Source: Lachnospiraceae bacterium (lineage in GTDB: Bacteria; Bacillota; Clostridia; Lachnospirales; Lachnospiraceae). Taken from it: a stretch of DNA of 56,965 nucleotides. Position numbers and translations under genes: made by a program. Every line of letters starts with the position of its first letter. Within the stretch, counting starts at the first letter, position 1. The stretch covers positions 1-56,965 of the forward strand of contig CAJTGD010000037.1 of the NCBI GenBank assembly GCA_910575475.1, in the 5' to 3' direction. The notes beneath the pieces were generated by a model. It was not told the DNA's origin. It searched no databases and saw only the letters and a program-made list of their open reading frames with translations. Shown here piece after piece: positions 24,689 through 32,781 of this stretch.

Positions 24689-25165
24689 ATGTTAAATGAA
24701 AATTTTGTAACAATGGAGATCGGCAAGGCAAAGAACATTGCTCTGGTTGCTCACGATGGTAAGAAGCAGGAGCTGGTGGACTGGTGCGATAAGAATAAAG
24801 AGATCCTGAAAGGACATTTCCTCTGCGGCACCGGGACGACGGCAAAGCTGATCGCGGAAAAGACGGGGCTGCCGGTAAAGGGATATTGCAGCGGTCCGCT
24901 GGGCGGCGACCAGCAGATCGGCGCGAAGATCGTGGAGGGGAAGATTGATTTTATGATCTTTCTGTGGGATCCGCTGGAAGCGCAGCCTCATGATCCGGAT
25001 GTGAAGGCGCTGCTGCGTATTGCGGTGGTGTATGATATCCCGATCGCGAACAATCTGGCGACAGCGGACTTTATGCTGAGCTCGAAGTACATGAGCGAGC
25101 CGTACAGCCGGAAGATCGAGAATTTCAACAAGACCATTCAGGACCGGGTGGAGAGGATGAAATAG
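24689..25165 (+). CDS. mgsA: Methylglyoxal synthase
   Basis: The enzyme converts dihydroxyacetone phosphate to methylglyoxal and phosphate, a bypass used when phosphosugars accumulate. The 158 residues include ALVAHDGKK with the substrate lysine and aspartate, the phosphate loop GTGTTAKLI (about 47), GPLGGDQQIG with the catalytic aspartate (about 70) and FLWDPLEAQPHDPDVKAL. All are conserved in MgsA. An ideal AAAGGAGG ribosome site precedes the ATG, 29 bases after the exporter gene. Confidence 0.96.
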   Translation: MLNENFVTMEIGKAKNIALVAHDGKKQELVDWCDKNKEILKGHFLCGTGTTAKLIAEKTGLPVKGYCSGPLGGDQQIGAKIVEGKIDFMIFLWDPLEAQPHDPDVKALLRIAVVYDIPIANNLATADFMLSSKYMSEPYSRKIENFNKTIQDRVERMK

Positions 25166-25190
25166 AGATATTTGACGGAAACGGTAAGGG

Positions 25191-25219
25191 TTGACACGGA
25201 GGAAACTCCGTGTTAAACT
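25191..25219 (+). promoter_or_regulatory. Promoter of the symporter gene with palindromic operator in the spacer
   Basis: TTGACA (25191-25196), a 17-base spacer and TAAACT (25214-25219) form a promoter. The sequence ACACGGAG-GAAA-CTCCGTGT fills the space from the end of the -35 to the -10 box and is a perfect 8-bp inverted repeat. A repressor bound there would block RNA polymerase. Confidence 0.65.
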
Positions 25220-25237
25220 ATGACAGAACACTTTAAT

Positions 25238-25262
25238 ACTTTAAAGCGCAACGCTTTAAAGT
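25238..25262 (+). repeat. Hairpin in the symporter leader
   Basis: ACTTTAAAGCG (25238-25248) and CGCTTTAAAGT (25252-25262) form a perfect 11-bp stem. An outer TTTAATACT / AGTATTAAA pair can extend or compete with it. No T run follows, so it looks like a leader structure or operator, not a terminator. Confidence 0.55.
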
Positions 25263-25295
25263 GGGCTAGTATTAAAAGGAAATGAGGATGAGGAT

Positions 25296-26828
25296 ATGGC
25301 AATTAAACTGATTTTACTGGTTGTATTTTTTGCGGTGATGGTTTATGTAGGCATGTATTCCAGGAAGCATGCCACCAGTGTGGACGGATTTGTCCTGGGA
25401 GGGCGCAGCGTAGGTCCCTGGCTGACGGCGTTTGCATACGGAACTTCCTACTTTTCAGCGGTGGTTTTTGTCGGGTATGCCGGACAGTTCGGGTGGAAAT
25501 ACGGGATTGCCTCCACCTGGATCGGGTTGGGCAATGCGGTGATCGGAAGCCTTCTGGCGTGGGTTGTGCTGGGAAGAAGGACGAAGGTCATGACCCAGCA
25601 TCTGAAATGCAAGACCATGCCGGATTTTTTTGGAGAAAGGTACGGAAGCGACGCTCTGAAGGTGACGGCATCTGTTATTGTATTTATTTTCCTGATTCCG
25701 TATACGGCTTCCGTTTACAACGGACTGTCCCGTCTGTTCGGGATGGCGTTTAACATTCCGTATACGGTCTGCGTGGTCGTCATGGCTGTGTTTACTGCGG
25801 TTTATGTGATCCTGGGAGGCTACATGGCAACTGCCATCAATGATTTCATCCAGGGGATCATCATGCTGGCCGGGATCGTGGCGGTGATCGGTGCGGTCTT
25901 AAGCGGACAGGGCGGTTTCCTCAATGCCATCCAGACAATGGCGCAGATTCCCAGCGATATTCCGGTGACCCAGGGGCAGCCGGGGGCATTTACCTCCTTC
26001 TTCGGGCCGGATCCTTTGAATCTGCTGGGAGTTGTTATACTGACCTCCCTGGGAACCTGGGGACTGCCTCAGATGATCGGAAAATTTTACGCGATCAAGG
26101 ACGAAAAGGCTATCAATACAGGAACCGTGATCTCCACCCTGTTTGCGGTGGTAGTATCCGGCGGATGCTATTTCCTGGGCGGTTTTGGACGGCTTTTTGA
26201 CAATGCCTCTCTTTATAATGAAGAAACGGGCGCGGTGATCTATGACAGCATCATTCCTTATATGCTGTCCACCCTGCCGGATATCCTGATCGGGATCGTA
26301 GTGGTGCTGGTGCTGTCCGCATCCATGTCCACGCTGTCCTCCCTGGTGCTGACCTCCAGTTCTACCATGACGCTGGACCTGCTCAAGGACCGGGTTATGA
26401 AAAATATGAGTGAAAAGAAGCAGGTGGTGACCATGCAGGTCCTGATCGTGTTCTTTATCGTGGTATCCGTAGTGATCGCATTGAATCCGCCTACCTTCAT
26501 CGCCCAGCTTATGGGGATTTCCTGGGGGGCGCTGGCAGGTGCTTTCCTGGCTCCGTTTCTGTACGGACTGTACTGGAAGAGCGTGAGCAGAGCGGCAGTA
26601 TGGGCAAGCTTTGCCTCCGGGGTAGGGATTACCGTGTCCAATATGTTTATCGGATACATCGCTTCCCCGATCAATGCCGGAGCGATTGCGATGGTCGCGG
26701 GACTGATCGTGGTGCCGGTGGTGAGTCTGGTCACTCCGAAGCCGGAGAAGGAAAAAATGGATGCGATCTTTGCATGTTATGACGAGAAGGTGACGATCAC
26801 AAAGAAGCGGTCGCTGGAAGCAAATTAA
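25296..26828 (+). CDS. Sodium:solute symporter (SSS/PutP family)
   Basis: This 510-residue integral membrane protein has about 13 hydrophobic segments. The family signature is spread over the first half: FVLGGRSVGPWLTAFAYG near residue 32, the sodium-site region around TSYFSAVVFVGYAG, and GGYMATAINDFIQGIIM near 170. The SSS family imports proline, pantothenate, sugars, acids and others with sodium. The sequence does not settle the substrate, though a PutP/PanF-like organic acid or amino acid is likely. The gene is alone behind a promoter with a built-in operator, so expression is probably substrate-controlled. The ribosome site is GAGGATGAGGAT. Confidence 0.88.
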   Translation: MAIKLILLVVFFAVMVYVGMYSRKHATSVDGFVLGGRSVGPWLTAFAYGTSYFSAVVFVGYAGQFGWKYGIASTWIGLGNAVIGSLLAWVVLGRRTKVMTQHLKCKTMPDFFGERYGSDALKVTASVIVFIFLIPYTASVYNGLSRLFGMAFNIPYTVCVVVMAVFTAVYVILGGYMATAINDFIQGIIMLAGIVAVIGAVLSGQGGFLNAIQTMAQIPSDIPVTQGQPGAFTSFFGPDPLNLLGVVILTSLGTWGLPQMIGKFYAIKDEKAINTGTVISTLFAVVVSGGCYFLGGFGRLFDNASLYNEETGAVIYDSIIPYMLSTLPDILIGIVVVLVLSASMSTLSSLVLTSSSTMTLDLLKDRVMKNMSEKKQVVTMQVLIVFFIVVSVVIALNPPTFIAQLMGISWGALAGAFLAPFLYGLYWKSVSRAAVWASFASGVGITVSNMFIGYIASPINAGAIAMVAGLIVVPVVSLVTPKPEKEKMDAIFACYDEKVTITKKRSLEAN

Positions 26829-26898
26829 GAAACGAAAAATCTCTTATATATGGAAGGTGATGAAAAAACATCACCGATTCAATACCTCCTTATTTTAT

Positions 26899-26937
26899 CG
26901 GCCCGGTGCTGTACAGCGATTGTATAGCGCCGGGCCG
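26899..26937. repeat. G/C-rich hairpin after the symporter gene
   Basis: CGGCCCGGTGCT (26899-26910) pairs with AGCGCCGGGCCG (26926-26937) apart from one G-U pair. No T run follows, so it may be a processing or 3'-protecting structure. Confidence 0.6.
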
Positions 26938-26945
26938 GATGGTTT

Positions 26946-26983
26946 GTTACTGTTTGCACCCTGTCCGGGCGTTCACAGTAACG
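26946..26983. repeat. GTTACTGT inverted pair
   Basis: GTTACTGT and ACAGTAAC enclose about 22 bases. The half-site belongs to the GTTACTGTTCACAG-like motif also seen near 3968, 40465 and 40643. Confidence 0.5.
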
Positions 26984-27008
26984 ATAGTTTTCCTGTAAGA
27001 ATCTGTAA

Positions 27009-27077
27009 AAAATCAATAAACCAATAAAAAACCTATCAATATCGGCTTGATAGGTTTTTTATTGGTTTATTGATTTT
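27009..27077. terminator. Very long bidirectional hairpin between the symporter gene and tRNA-Gly
   Basis: Bases 27009-27039 pair perfectly with 27047-27077, a 31-bp stem with a 7-base loop. Each arm contains an A or T run, so it could stop both the symporter transcript and the leftward tRNA transcript. The length far exceeds a usual terminator. Confidence 0.75.
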
Positions 27078-27116
27078 ACAAATAATGGAAGTCCAGTAAA
27101 ACCGACAGTCTGACAG

Positions 27117-27187
27117 AGCAGATAACGGGAATCGAACCCGCCTCTCCAGCTTGGGAAGCTAGCATTCTACCAATGAACTATATCTGC
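27117..27187 (-). tRNA. tRNA-Gly (anticodon CCC)
   Basis: Reading the minus strand, a full cloverleaf forms. The acceptor stem is GCAGATA with TATCTGC, followed by an unpaired T. The D-arm region is GTTCATTGGTAGAAT. The anticodon stem is CTAGC/GCTGG around the loop TTCCCAA, giving CCC. The T-arm contains GGTTCGATTCC. The 3' CCA is not encoded. The tRNA is solitary, and the long hairpin lies just past its 3' end. Confidence 0.96.
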
Positions 27188-27315
27188 ACAAAAACTATTA
27201 TAATACCGAACGGATGGAAATGCAAGGAAAAATACGAAAAAAATAAAAGACTGAAAAAATGATTTAAAACTATTAATAGTCTGATAATAAAGAGGATAAA
27301 TGGATAAAAAATTTC

Positions 27316-27344
27316 TTGTGAATCGGCGGGGAGTATGGTAAGAT
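27316..27344 (+). promoter_or_regulatory. Orphan promoter upstream of recA
   Basis: TTGTGA (27316-27321), 17 bases, and TAAGAT (27339-27344) look like a sigma-A promoter, but no convincing gene follows for 380 bases. It could drive a small RNA or a long recA transcript. The 543-base gap from the tRNA to recA holds otherwise only a weak 28-codon ORF (27577-27663) and the recA promoter. Confidence 0.45.
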
Positions 27345-27659
27345 AGACACAGTCGTGAAAAACGGCGGAGTTCTGTACGGTATTTCTTTCCGTGCGGCAG
27401 GTATCAGCTTTATATCATCCGATATTCATTAAGAATTCCCTGATGTATATGGAGAAGAAAAACAGAAAAGACACTGCGCATGCAGATTTCGGAAAGCGGA
27501 TTACGATGTGCGGCAATAGATTCCCGGGTGCAGGACGGGAAATTGTGTGTTTTGCTTTCGTTTATACAGAGAAGATATGGATACTGCTGCCGGAATCCCT
27601 GAAGGGAGTAAAGAGCAGCAGGCTGCGGAGGAGATGGAGAAAAAAGCTGAGATTTATAG

Positions 27660-27688
27660 TTGACATTTTGAGGAAAATATAATAAGAT
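27660..27688 (+). promoter_or_regulatory. recA promoter
   Basis: TTGACA (27660-27665), a 17-base spacer and TAAGAT (27683-27688) lie just upstream of the LexA site, about 43 bases before the recA start. Confidence 0.8.
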
Positions 27689-27698
27689 AAGAAAAGGA

Positions 27699-27712
27699 CG
27701 AACAATTGTTCG
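27699..27712 (+). promoter_or_regulatory. LexA (SOS) operator of recA
   Basis: CGAACAATTGTTCG is a perfect 14-base palindrome and matches the Gram-positive LexA consensus GAAC-N4-GTTC. Placed at about +5 to +18 of the recA transcript, it would block transcription until DNA damage triggers LexA cleavage. Confidence 0.9.
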
Positions 27713-27730
27713 AAAAAAGGAGAATGAATC

Positions 27731-28915
27731 ATGGCAAATGTAGTTGAAGATAAGAAAAAAGCATTGGACGCGGCAATCGCGAAGCTGGAAAAGGACTTTG
27801 GAAAGGGAACGGTTATGAAGCTGGGAGACTCCAGCGCTCATGTGAATGTGGAGACGGTGCCTACCGGGTGTCTGAGCCTGGATCTGGCTCTGGGACTGGG
27901 CGGCGTGCCCAAGGGGCGTGTGGTTGAGGTCTACGGACCGGAGTCCAGCGGTAAGACGACGGTCACCTTACATATGATCGCAGAGGTACAGAAGAGCGGC
28001 GGGATCGCAGGCTTCATTGATGCGGAGCACGCGTTGGATCCGGTCTATGCCAAGAACATCGGCGTGGATATCAACGAGCTCTACATCTCACAGCCGGACA
28101 GCGGAGATCAGGCGCTGGAGATCGCGGAGACGATGGTCCGTTCCAATGCCATTGATATCATCGTCATCGACTCTGTTGCGGCGCTGGTGCCCCGCCAGGA
28201 GATAGAGGGGGATATGGGGGACAGCCACGTGGGACTGCAGGCCCGTCTGATGTCTCAGGCGCTTCGGAAGCTGACTCCGGTGATCAGCAAGTCCAACTGC
28301 GTGGTGATCTTTATCAACCAGCTCCGTGAGAAGGTGGGCGTGATGTTCGGGAACCCGGAGACCACCACAGGCGGGCGCGCTTTGAAGTTCTATGCATCCG
28401 TCCGGATGGATGTGCGCAAGATCGAGACGTTAAAGCAGAGCGGGGAGATAGTCGGGAACCGTACCCGGATCAAGATCGTGAAGAATAAGATCGCGCCTCC
28501 GTTCAAGGAGGCGGAATTTGACATCATGTTCGGAAAGGGAATCTCCCGGTCCGGGGATGTTCTGGATCTGGCGGTGAGCATTGACGTGGTCAAGAAGAGC
28601 GGATCCTGGTATGCCTATGAGGGCAACAAGATCGGCCAGGGCCGTGAGAATGCCAAGACCTATCTGGAAGCCAATCCGGAGATCATGGAGGAGATCGAGA
28701 AGAAGGTACGGGAGCACTACAGCCTGGAGGAGGATGAGAAGAGCGGCAAAGCCGATGACCTGAAGCTGAAGCCCAAGGGAAAATCCGAGGAAAAGGCTGC
28801 GGATAAGCCAAAGGGAAAGACCGCTTCCGGAAGTGCTTCCAAGACAGACGAAAAGACAGCAGTGAAAGCCGACATCAAAGAAGCTGCGGCGGAGGAAGGC
28901 GATGCACAGGAGTAA
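27731..28915 (+). CDS. recA: Recombinase RecA
   Basis: RecA forms filaments on single-stranded DNA, carries out strand exchange and triggers LexA self-cleavage. Walker A is GPESSGKT (residues 69-76), Walker B is IIVIDSVAALVP near 142, and the loop regions RKLTPVISKSNC and INQLREKVGVMFGNPETT are all present. The core ends near residue 330. It is followed by a low-complexity tail of about 60 residues rich in Lys, Ala and Glu, longer than in most RecA proteins, which may tune DNA binding. The start follows AAAAAAGGAGAATGAATC. A perfect LexA site precedes the gene, and recX follows. Confidence 0.98.
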   Translation: MANVVEDKKKALDAAIAKLEKDFGKGTVMKLGDSSAHVNVETVPTGCLSLDLALGLGGVPKGRVVEVYGPESSGKTTVTLHMIAEVQKSGGIAGFIDAEHALDPVYAKNIGVDINELYISQPDSGDQALEIAETMVRSNAIDIIVIDSVAALVPRQEIEGDMGDSHVGLQARLMSQALRKLTPVISKSNCVVIFINQLREKVGVMFGNPETTTGGRALKFYASVRMDVRKIETLKQSGEIVGNRTRIKIVKNKIAPPFKEAEFDIMFGKGISRSGDVLDLAVSIDVVKKSGSWYAYEGNKIGQGRENAKTYLEANPEIMEEIEKKVREHYSLEEDEKSGKADDLKLKPKGKSEEKAADKPKGKTASGSASKTDEKTAVKADIKEAAAEEGDAQE

Positions 28916-29006
28916 TCTTTCGTCGATTTCATCGGTACATTGATGAATGAATGCGGCAAATATTGCGTAGGTCGGCTTTGGCCGGCCGCAGAACAGGAGT
29001 TCGGCC

Positions 29007-29633
29007 ATGACCGTAACAAAAATAGAGGAACTTACAAAGGCGAAGTCCAAAGTAGAGCTGGACGGAGAGTTCGCCTTTGTGTTATATAAAAAGGAATTGT
29101 CCCGATTCGGGATCCGGGAGGACGAAGAGCTGCCGGAGGAGACATACCAGCAGATCCGAAAGGACGTGATCCTAAAGCGTGCCAAGCTGCGTGCCATGCA
29201 TCTTCTTACGGATATGGCACGGACGGAATCGGGTCTGCGGGAGAAGCTGAGACAGGGGCTTTACCCGGAGGATATCGTGGAGGAAGCTCTCGCGTATGTC
29301 CGTTCTTTCGGCTATCTCAATGACCTGCGGTATGCAGAGAACTTTATCGAGAGCAGAAGAGACAGGAAGAGCAAAAAGGAGATTTATGCTCTGCTCTGCA
29401 ATAAGGGCGTGCCTCAGGAGCAGATCGAGGAGGCATTTGCGTCCTGCTATCCTGAGGAAGGTGAAGGGGATGCCATCCGCCGTATCATCGAGAAAAAGCG
29501 GGTGGATCTTTCCCATGCATCTTGGGAAGAAGTGCGTAAATTGTGCGGTTATCTGTCCCGGAAGGGCTTCCGGTATGAGGACATCAACAGGGAAATTCAA
29601 AACCTTTACCAAAAATCTGACGAGAATGCTTGA
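29007..29633 (+). CDS. recX: Regulatory protein RecX
   Basis: RecX binds and restrains RecA filaments. The 208-residue protein consists mostly of three-helix repeats, as in the family (for example RAMHLLTDMARTESGLREKL near 55 and DLRYAENFIESRRDRKSKKEI near 110). The ATG follows CAGGAGTTCGGCC. It lies 91 bases after recA and is probably cotranscribed, so RecA and its modulator would both be SOS-induced. Its stop codon overlaps the -35 box of the rny promoter. Confidence 0.92.
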   Translation: MTVTKIEELTKAKSKVELDGEFAFVLYKKELSRFGIREDEELPEETYQQIRKDVILKRAKLRAMHLLTDMARTESGLREKLRQGLYPEDIVEEALAYVRSFGYLNDLRYAENFIESRRDRKSKKEIYALLCNKGVPQEQIEEAFASCYPEEGEGDAIRRIIEKKRVDLSHASWEEVRKLCGYLSRKGFRYEDINREIQNLYQKSDENA

Positions 29634-29658
29634 CAGAGTTGTGAAAACAGTATAAAAT
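29630..29658 (+). promoter_or_regulatory. rny promoter, overlapping the recX stop
   Basis: TTGACA (29630-29635) begins inside the last codons of recX. A 17-base spacer leads to TAAAAT (29653-29658). Both boxes are near consensus, so rny should be expressed independently of SOS control. Confidence 0.8.
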
Positions 29659-29713
29659 TTAACTGTTGTATTGCTTTAAATGTACAATGAAAATTAAATA
29701 AGGAGGTGCTCCT

Positions 29714-31267
29714 GTGCCAATACAATGGTGTATTGTTATTGCTGTAGCCCTCGCGTTGATAGCAGGCGTAGTCACATATTTTGCCACAGTCTCCAAGCTG
29801 AAGAATGATGCGGACTCGAAGATCGGGAATGCGGAGACCAGGGCGAGAGAGATCATAGACGATGCCGTGAAAACTGCTGAAGCAGCGAAGAAGGAAGCTC
29901 TTTTAGAGGTCAAGGAAGAGTCTATCAAGACGAAGAATGACCTTGAGAAGGAGACGAAGGAGAGACGGAACGAATTGCAGCGCTATGAGAAGCGTGTGCT
30001 GGCAAAAGAAGAGTCTGTCGATAAACGTGCCGATGCAATGGAACATCGCGAAGCAAAATTTACAGCGCGGGAAGAGCAACTGAAGCAGAGAGAGATCAAA
30101 GTGGAAGAGCTCGGACAAAAGAGAGTACAGGAACTGGAAAGAATCTCAGGACTTACCTCCGAACAAGCAAAAGAATATCTGTTGAAAACTGTTGAAGATG
30201 ACGTGAAGCATGACACAGCCAAGATGGTCAGGGATCTGGAGCTGCAGGCCAAGGAAGACGCGGACAAGAGAGCCCGGGAGTACGTGGTCAATGCGATCCA
30301 GAGATGCGCGGTAGATCATGTGGCCGAGACCACGATCTCCGTCGTACAGCTTCCCAGCGATGAGATGAAAGGAAGGATCATCGGAAGGGAGGGACGGAAT
30401 ATCCGTACCCTCGAGACACTGACCGGTGTAGAACTGATCATTGACGACACACCGGAAGCCGTCGTATTATCCGGATTTGATCCGATCCGAAGAGAGGTTG
30501 CAAGGATTGCCCTTGAACGTCTGATCGTGGATGGGCGTATCCATCCGGCCAGGATTGAGGAGATGGTGGAGAAGGCGCAGAAGGAAGTGGATGTGATGAT
30601 CCGGGAAGAAGGAGAAGCGGCAGCCTTAGAGGTTGGTGTGCCGGGAATCCATCCGGAACTGATCCGTCTGCTGGGACGCATGAAGTTCCGTACAAGCTAC
30701 GGGCAGAATGCATTGCGGCATTCCATCGAGGTGGCACAGCTTTCCGGTCTGCTGGCAGGCGAGATCGGGTTGGATGTGCGTATGGCCAAGCGTGCAGGTC
30801 TTTTACATGACATCGGGAAATCGATCGACCACGATGTGGAGGGATCGCATATCCAGATCGGTGTGGATCTCTGCAGGAAGTATAAGGAATCCCCGACCGT
30901 GATCAATGTGGTGGAATCCCACCATGGAGATGTGGAGCCGCAGAGCCTGATCGCGTGTGTGATCCAGGCGGCTGATACGATTTCAGCGGCAAGGCCGGGC
31001 GCCAGAAGAGAGACCATCGAGACATACACAAACAGATTAAAACAATTAGAAGAGATCACCAATCATTTTAAGGGTGTGGATAAGTCTTTTGCTATTCAGG
31101 CAGGTAGAGAGATTCGAGTTATGGTAGTTCCGGAGCAGGTATCGGATGATGATATGGTACTTATGGCCAGGGATATTGCAAAGCAGATTGAATATGAATT
31201 GGAATATCCGGGTCAGATTAAGGTAAATGTGATCCGCGAATCGCGGGTGACAGACTATGCGAAGTAA
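29714..31267 (+). CDS. rny: Ribonuclease Y
   Basis: RNase Y is the membrane-anchored endonuclease that starts mRNA decay in many Gram-positive bacteria. Order of domains in the 517 residues: one N-terminal membrane helix (about 5-23), a long charged coiled coil (about 30-190), a KH domain with GRIIGREGRNIR near 220, and an HD domain with the metal-binding LLHDIGKSIDHD near 365. The length matches the family. A GTG start is used, with AAGGAGGTGCTCCT before it. The gene has its own promoter within recX and ends at an intrinsic terminator. Confidence 0.97.
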   Translation: MPIQWCIVIAVALALIAGVVTYFATVSKLKNDADSKIGNAETRAREIIDDAVKTAEAAKKEALLEVKEESIKTKNDLEKETKERRNELQRYEKRVLAKEESVDKRADAMEHREAKFTAREEQLKQREIKVEELGQKRVQELERISGLTSEQAKEYLLKTVEDDVKHDTAKMVRDLELQAKEDADKRAREYVVNAIQRCAVDHVAETTISVVQLPSDEMKGRIIGREGRNIRTLETLTGVELIIDDTPEAVVLSGFDPIRREVARIALERLIVDGRIHPARIEEMVEKAQKEVDVMIREEGEAAALEVGVPGIHPELIRLLGRMKFRTSYGQNALRHSIEVAQLSGLLAGEIGLDVRMAKRAGLLHDIGKSIDHDVEGSHIQIGVDLCRKYKESPTVINVVESHHGDVEPQSLIACVIQAADTISAARPGARRETIETYTNRLKQLEEITNHFKGVDKSFAIQAGREIRVMVVPEQVSDDDMVLMARDIAKQIEYELEYPGQIKVNVIRESRVTDYAK

Positions 31268-31295
31268 CAGTGATCAAACCGGCTTATGAAAGTAC

Positions 31296-31328
31296 AGCCC
31301 TTGTCGAAAGACAGGGGCTTTTCTTTAA
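31296..31328 (+). terminator. rny terminator
   Basis: AGCCCTTGTC (31296-31305), a GAAA loop and GACAGGGGCT (31310-31319) are followed by TTTCTTTA. It is a classical intrinsic terminator 28 bases after the stop codon. Confidence 0.92.
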
Positions 31329-31353
31329 TACCAGCGTATGCAAAAAAGCTGCC
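31325..31353. repeat. Dispersed 29-base repeat, copy 2
   Basis: It is 26/29 identical to 9275-9303. Both copies follow a T-rich run. Confidence 0.6.
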
Positions 31354-31452
31354 GGGAAGGAAATACTGCGATGTAAAAAGCAGATGTCGTCATGCGGCTG
31401 CCGCAGGCGGAGGATTCCTTCCGACAGCAGTGAAAACAGGAGCGGGACAGTG

Positions 31453-31992
31453 ATGAGTGAACAGATCAAACGAATCAAAAGAGAATTGAAGTTTCAAGGC
31501 ACGATCCTTGATTTTTACCAGGATACAATGGAGATCAACGGAACCCATACGGCACTGTGGGATTTTATCAGGCATAAAGGGGCGGCGGCTGTTGTGCCGG
31601 TAACGGAGGACGGGAAGATCCTGATGGTCAGACAATACCGGAACGCGCTGGACCGGTATACGCTGGAGATCCCGGCAGGAGCGCTGGATGCAGAGGATGA
31701 ACCGGGGATCGTATGCGCAGGCCGGGAACTGGAAGAAGAGACTGGATTCCGCTGTGAAAATCTGGAATGGCTGATTACGATCCGGACGACCGTGGCATTC
31801 TGCAATGAACGGATTGAGGTCTATGTGGCAAGGAACCTGATCCCCTCCAGGCAGCATCTGGATGAGGATGAGTTCATCGATCTGAAAGCCTATTCGATCG
31901 AAGAACTGAAAGAAAAGATCTTTTCCGGGGAGATCGAGGACGGCAAGACCGTGTCATCGCTGCTGGCATATGCGGCGAAATATACCGACTGA
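31453..31992 (+). CDS. nudF: Nudix hydrolase (ADP-ribose pyrophosphatase type)
   Basis: This 179-residue protein probably hydrolyses ADP-ribose or a related nucleotide diphosphate. The Nudix box is complete: GALDAEDEPGIVCAGRELEE then ETGF, with the metal-binding REXXEE near residues 95-100. The N-terminal strand region IKRIKRELKFQGTI and the motif LMVRQYRNAL before the box are typical of the ADP-ribose pyrophosphatase branch. The ATG at 31453 is chosen because MSEQIKRIK fits family N-termini and an AGGAG lies 14 bases upstream. The longer frame from 31270 would cross the rny terminator. The exact substrate is inferred. Confidence 0.85.
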   Translation: MSEQIKRIKRELKFQGTILDFYQDTMEINGTHTALWDFIRHKGAAAVVPVTEDGKILMVRQYRNALDRYTLEIPAGALDAEDEPGIVCAGRELEEETGFRCENLEWLITIRTTVAFCNERIEVYVARNLIPSRQHLDEDEFIDLKAYSIEELKEKIFSGEIEDGKTVSSLLAYAAKYTD

Positions 31993-32226
31993 GAGAAATT
32001 CGGTTACGATTTACAGCTCCCTGCACCTGCTGCGGGGCATCCGACCGATAAAACAGCGGTTTCAGACATCAAGCCCCTTACTGTCAGGTAAATTTCAACA
32101 GGCATAATACGTTGCAGATAACTGGCATGGAGGAATTATGACCGGCATATAATGAAGTATCGAGCGATACTCTGCGGCCATGAGGCTGTGGATTATCACA
32201 GCATCGGGACGATGGGAGGAAACGGT

Positions 32227-32766
32227 GTGAGGATACTTCATTCAAAGAAGCAGATGCTGGCCTTTTTTTTGCCGGGGTTTCTGCTGGGGATCTTATATGT
32301 AAACTTTATCGTAAAGCAGTATATTGCGGAGCCGGGCATTTTCAGCACGTATTTCCTGAGACAGTATGCGGCGGTGGAGATCATTGCCGGGGAATATATG
32401 CTTTATCTGGTACGGGTGCGCCTGTTCCCAGCGCTGCTGCTTGCGGGCATGGCCTTTACCAAGCTGAGAAAATTCGGAGCGGCGGCTTTCCTGCTTTGGA
32501 CGGGCTTTTCCAGCGGGATGCTGCTGACCATGGCTGTGGTGGGGATGGGAGTGAAAGGGATCATCCTGTGTGTTGTAGGGATCCTGCCCCAGTTCCTGTG
32601 TTATATCCCTGCCTGTATCGTGGTGCTCTGGTACTGCTGGATGTATCCCCGGAATCGGTGGAATAAGCAGAAAACCGTGTTTGTAGCGCTGATGGTATTG
32701 ATGGGGCTGGTCATGGAGGCGTATGTCAATCCGATATGGATGAAGGCCTTTTTGGGAATCGTATAG
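32227..32766 (+). CDS. SpoIIM-like membrane protein at the head of the van cluster
   Basis: This hydrophobic protein (179 residues from the GTG) has about five membrane segments. It shares the overall layout of SpoIIM, including a GILPQF segment near residue 118 and the C-terminal MEAYVNPIWM, which matches the conserved EAY-x-P end of that family. SpoIIM works with SpoIID and SpoIIP in septal peptidoglycan dissolution during engulfment. No partner is here, so this copy may serve another purpose. The frame is open from ATG 32152, but GTG 32227 has GGGAGG six bases upstream. It ends 15 bases before vanR and is likely cotranscribed. Confidence 0.65.
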   Translation: MRILHSKKQMLAFFLPGFLLGILYVNFIVKQYIAEPGIFSTYFLRQYAAVEIIAGEYMLYLVRVRLFPALLLAGMAFTKLRKFGAAAFLLWTGFSSGMLLTMAVVGMGVKGIILCVVGILPQFLCYIPACIVVLWYCWMYPRNRWNKQKTVFVALMVLMGLVMEAYVNPIWMKAFLGIV

Positions 32767-32781
32767 AAAGAGGAAAGGGAT

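Noticed and set aside
25191..25219. The ACACGGAG/CTCCGTGT palindrome as mgsA terminator
   Set aside because: No T run follows, and the flanking TTGACA and TAAACT at 17-base spacing fit a promoter better.
27392..27682. ORF of 96 codons before recA
   Set aside because: GTG start without ribosome site, mixed composition, and its end covers the recA promoter.
31270..31452. Longer N-terminus for the Nudix protein
   Set aside because: The extension would be translated through the rny terminator and includes a dispersed repeat.
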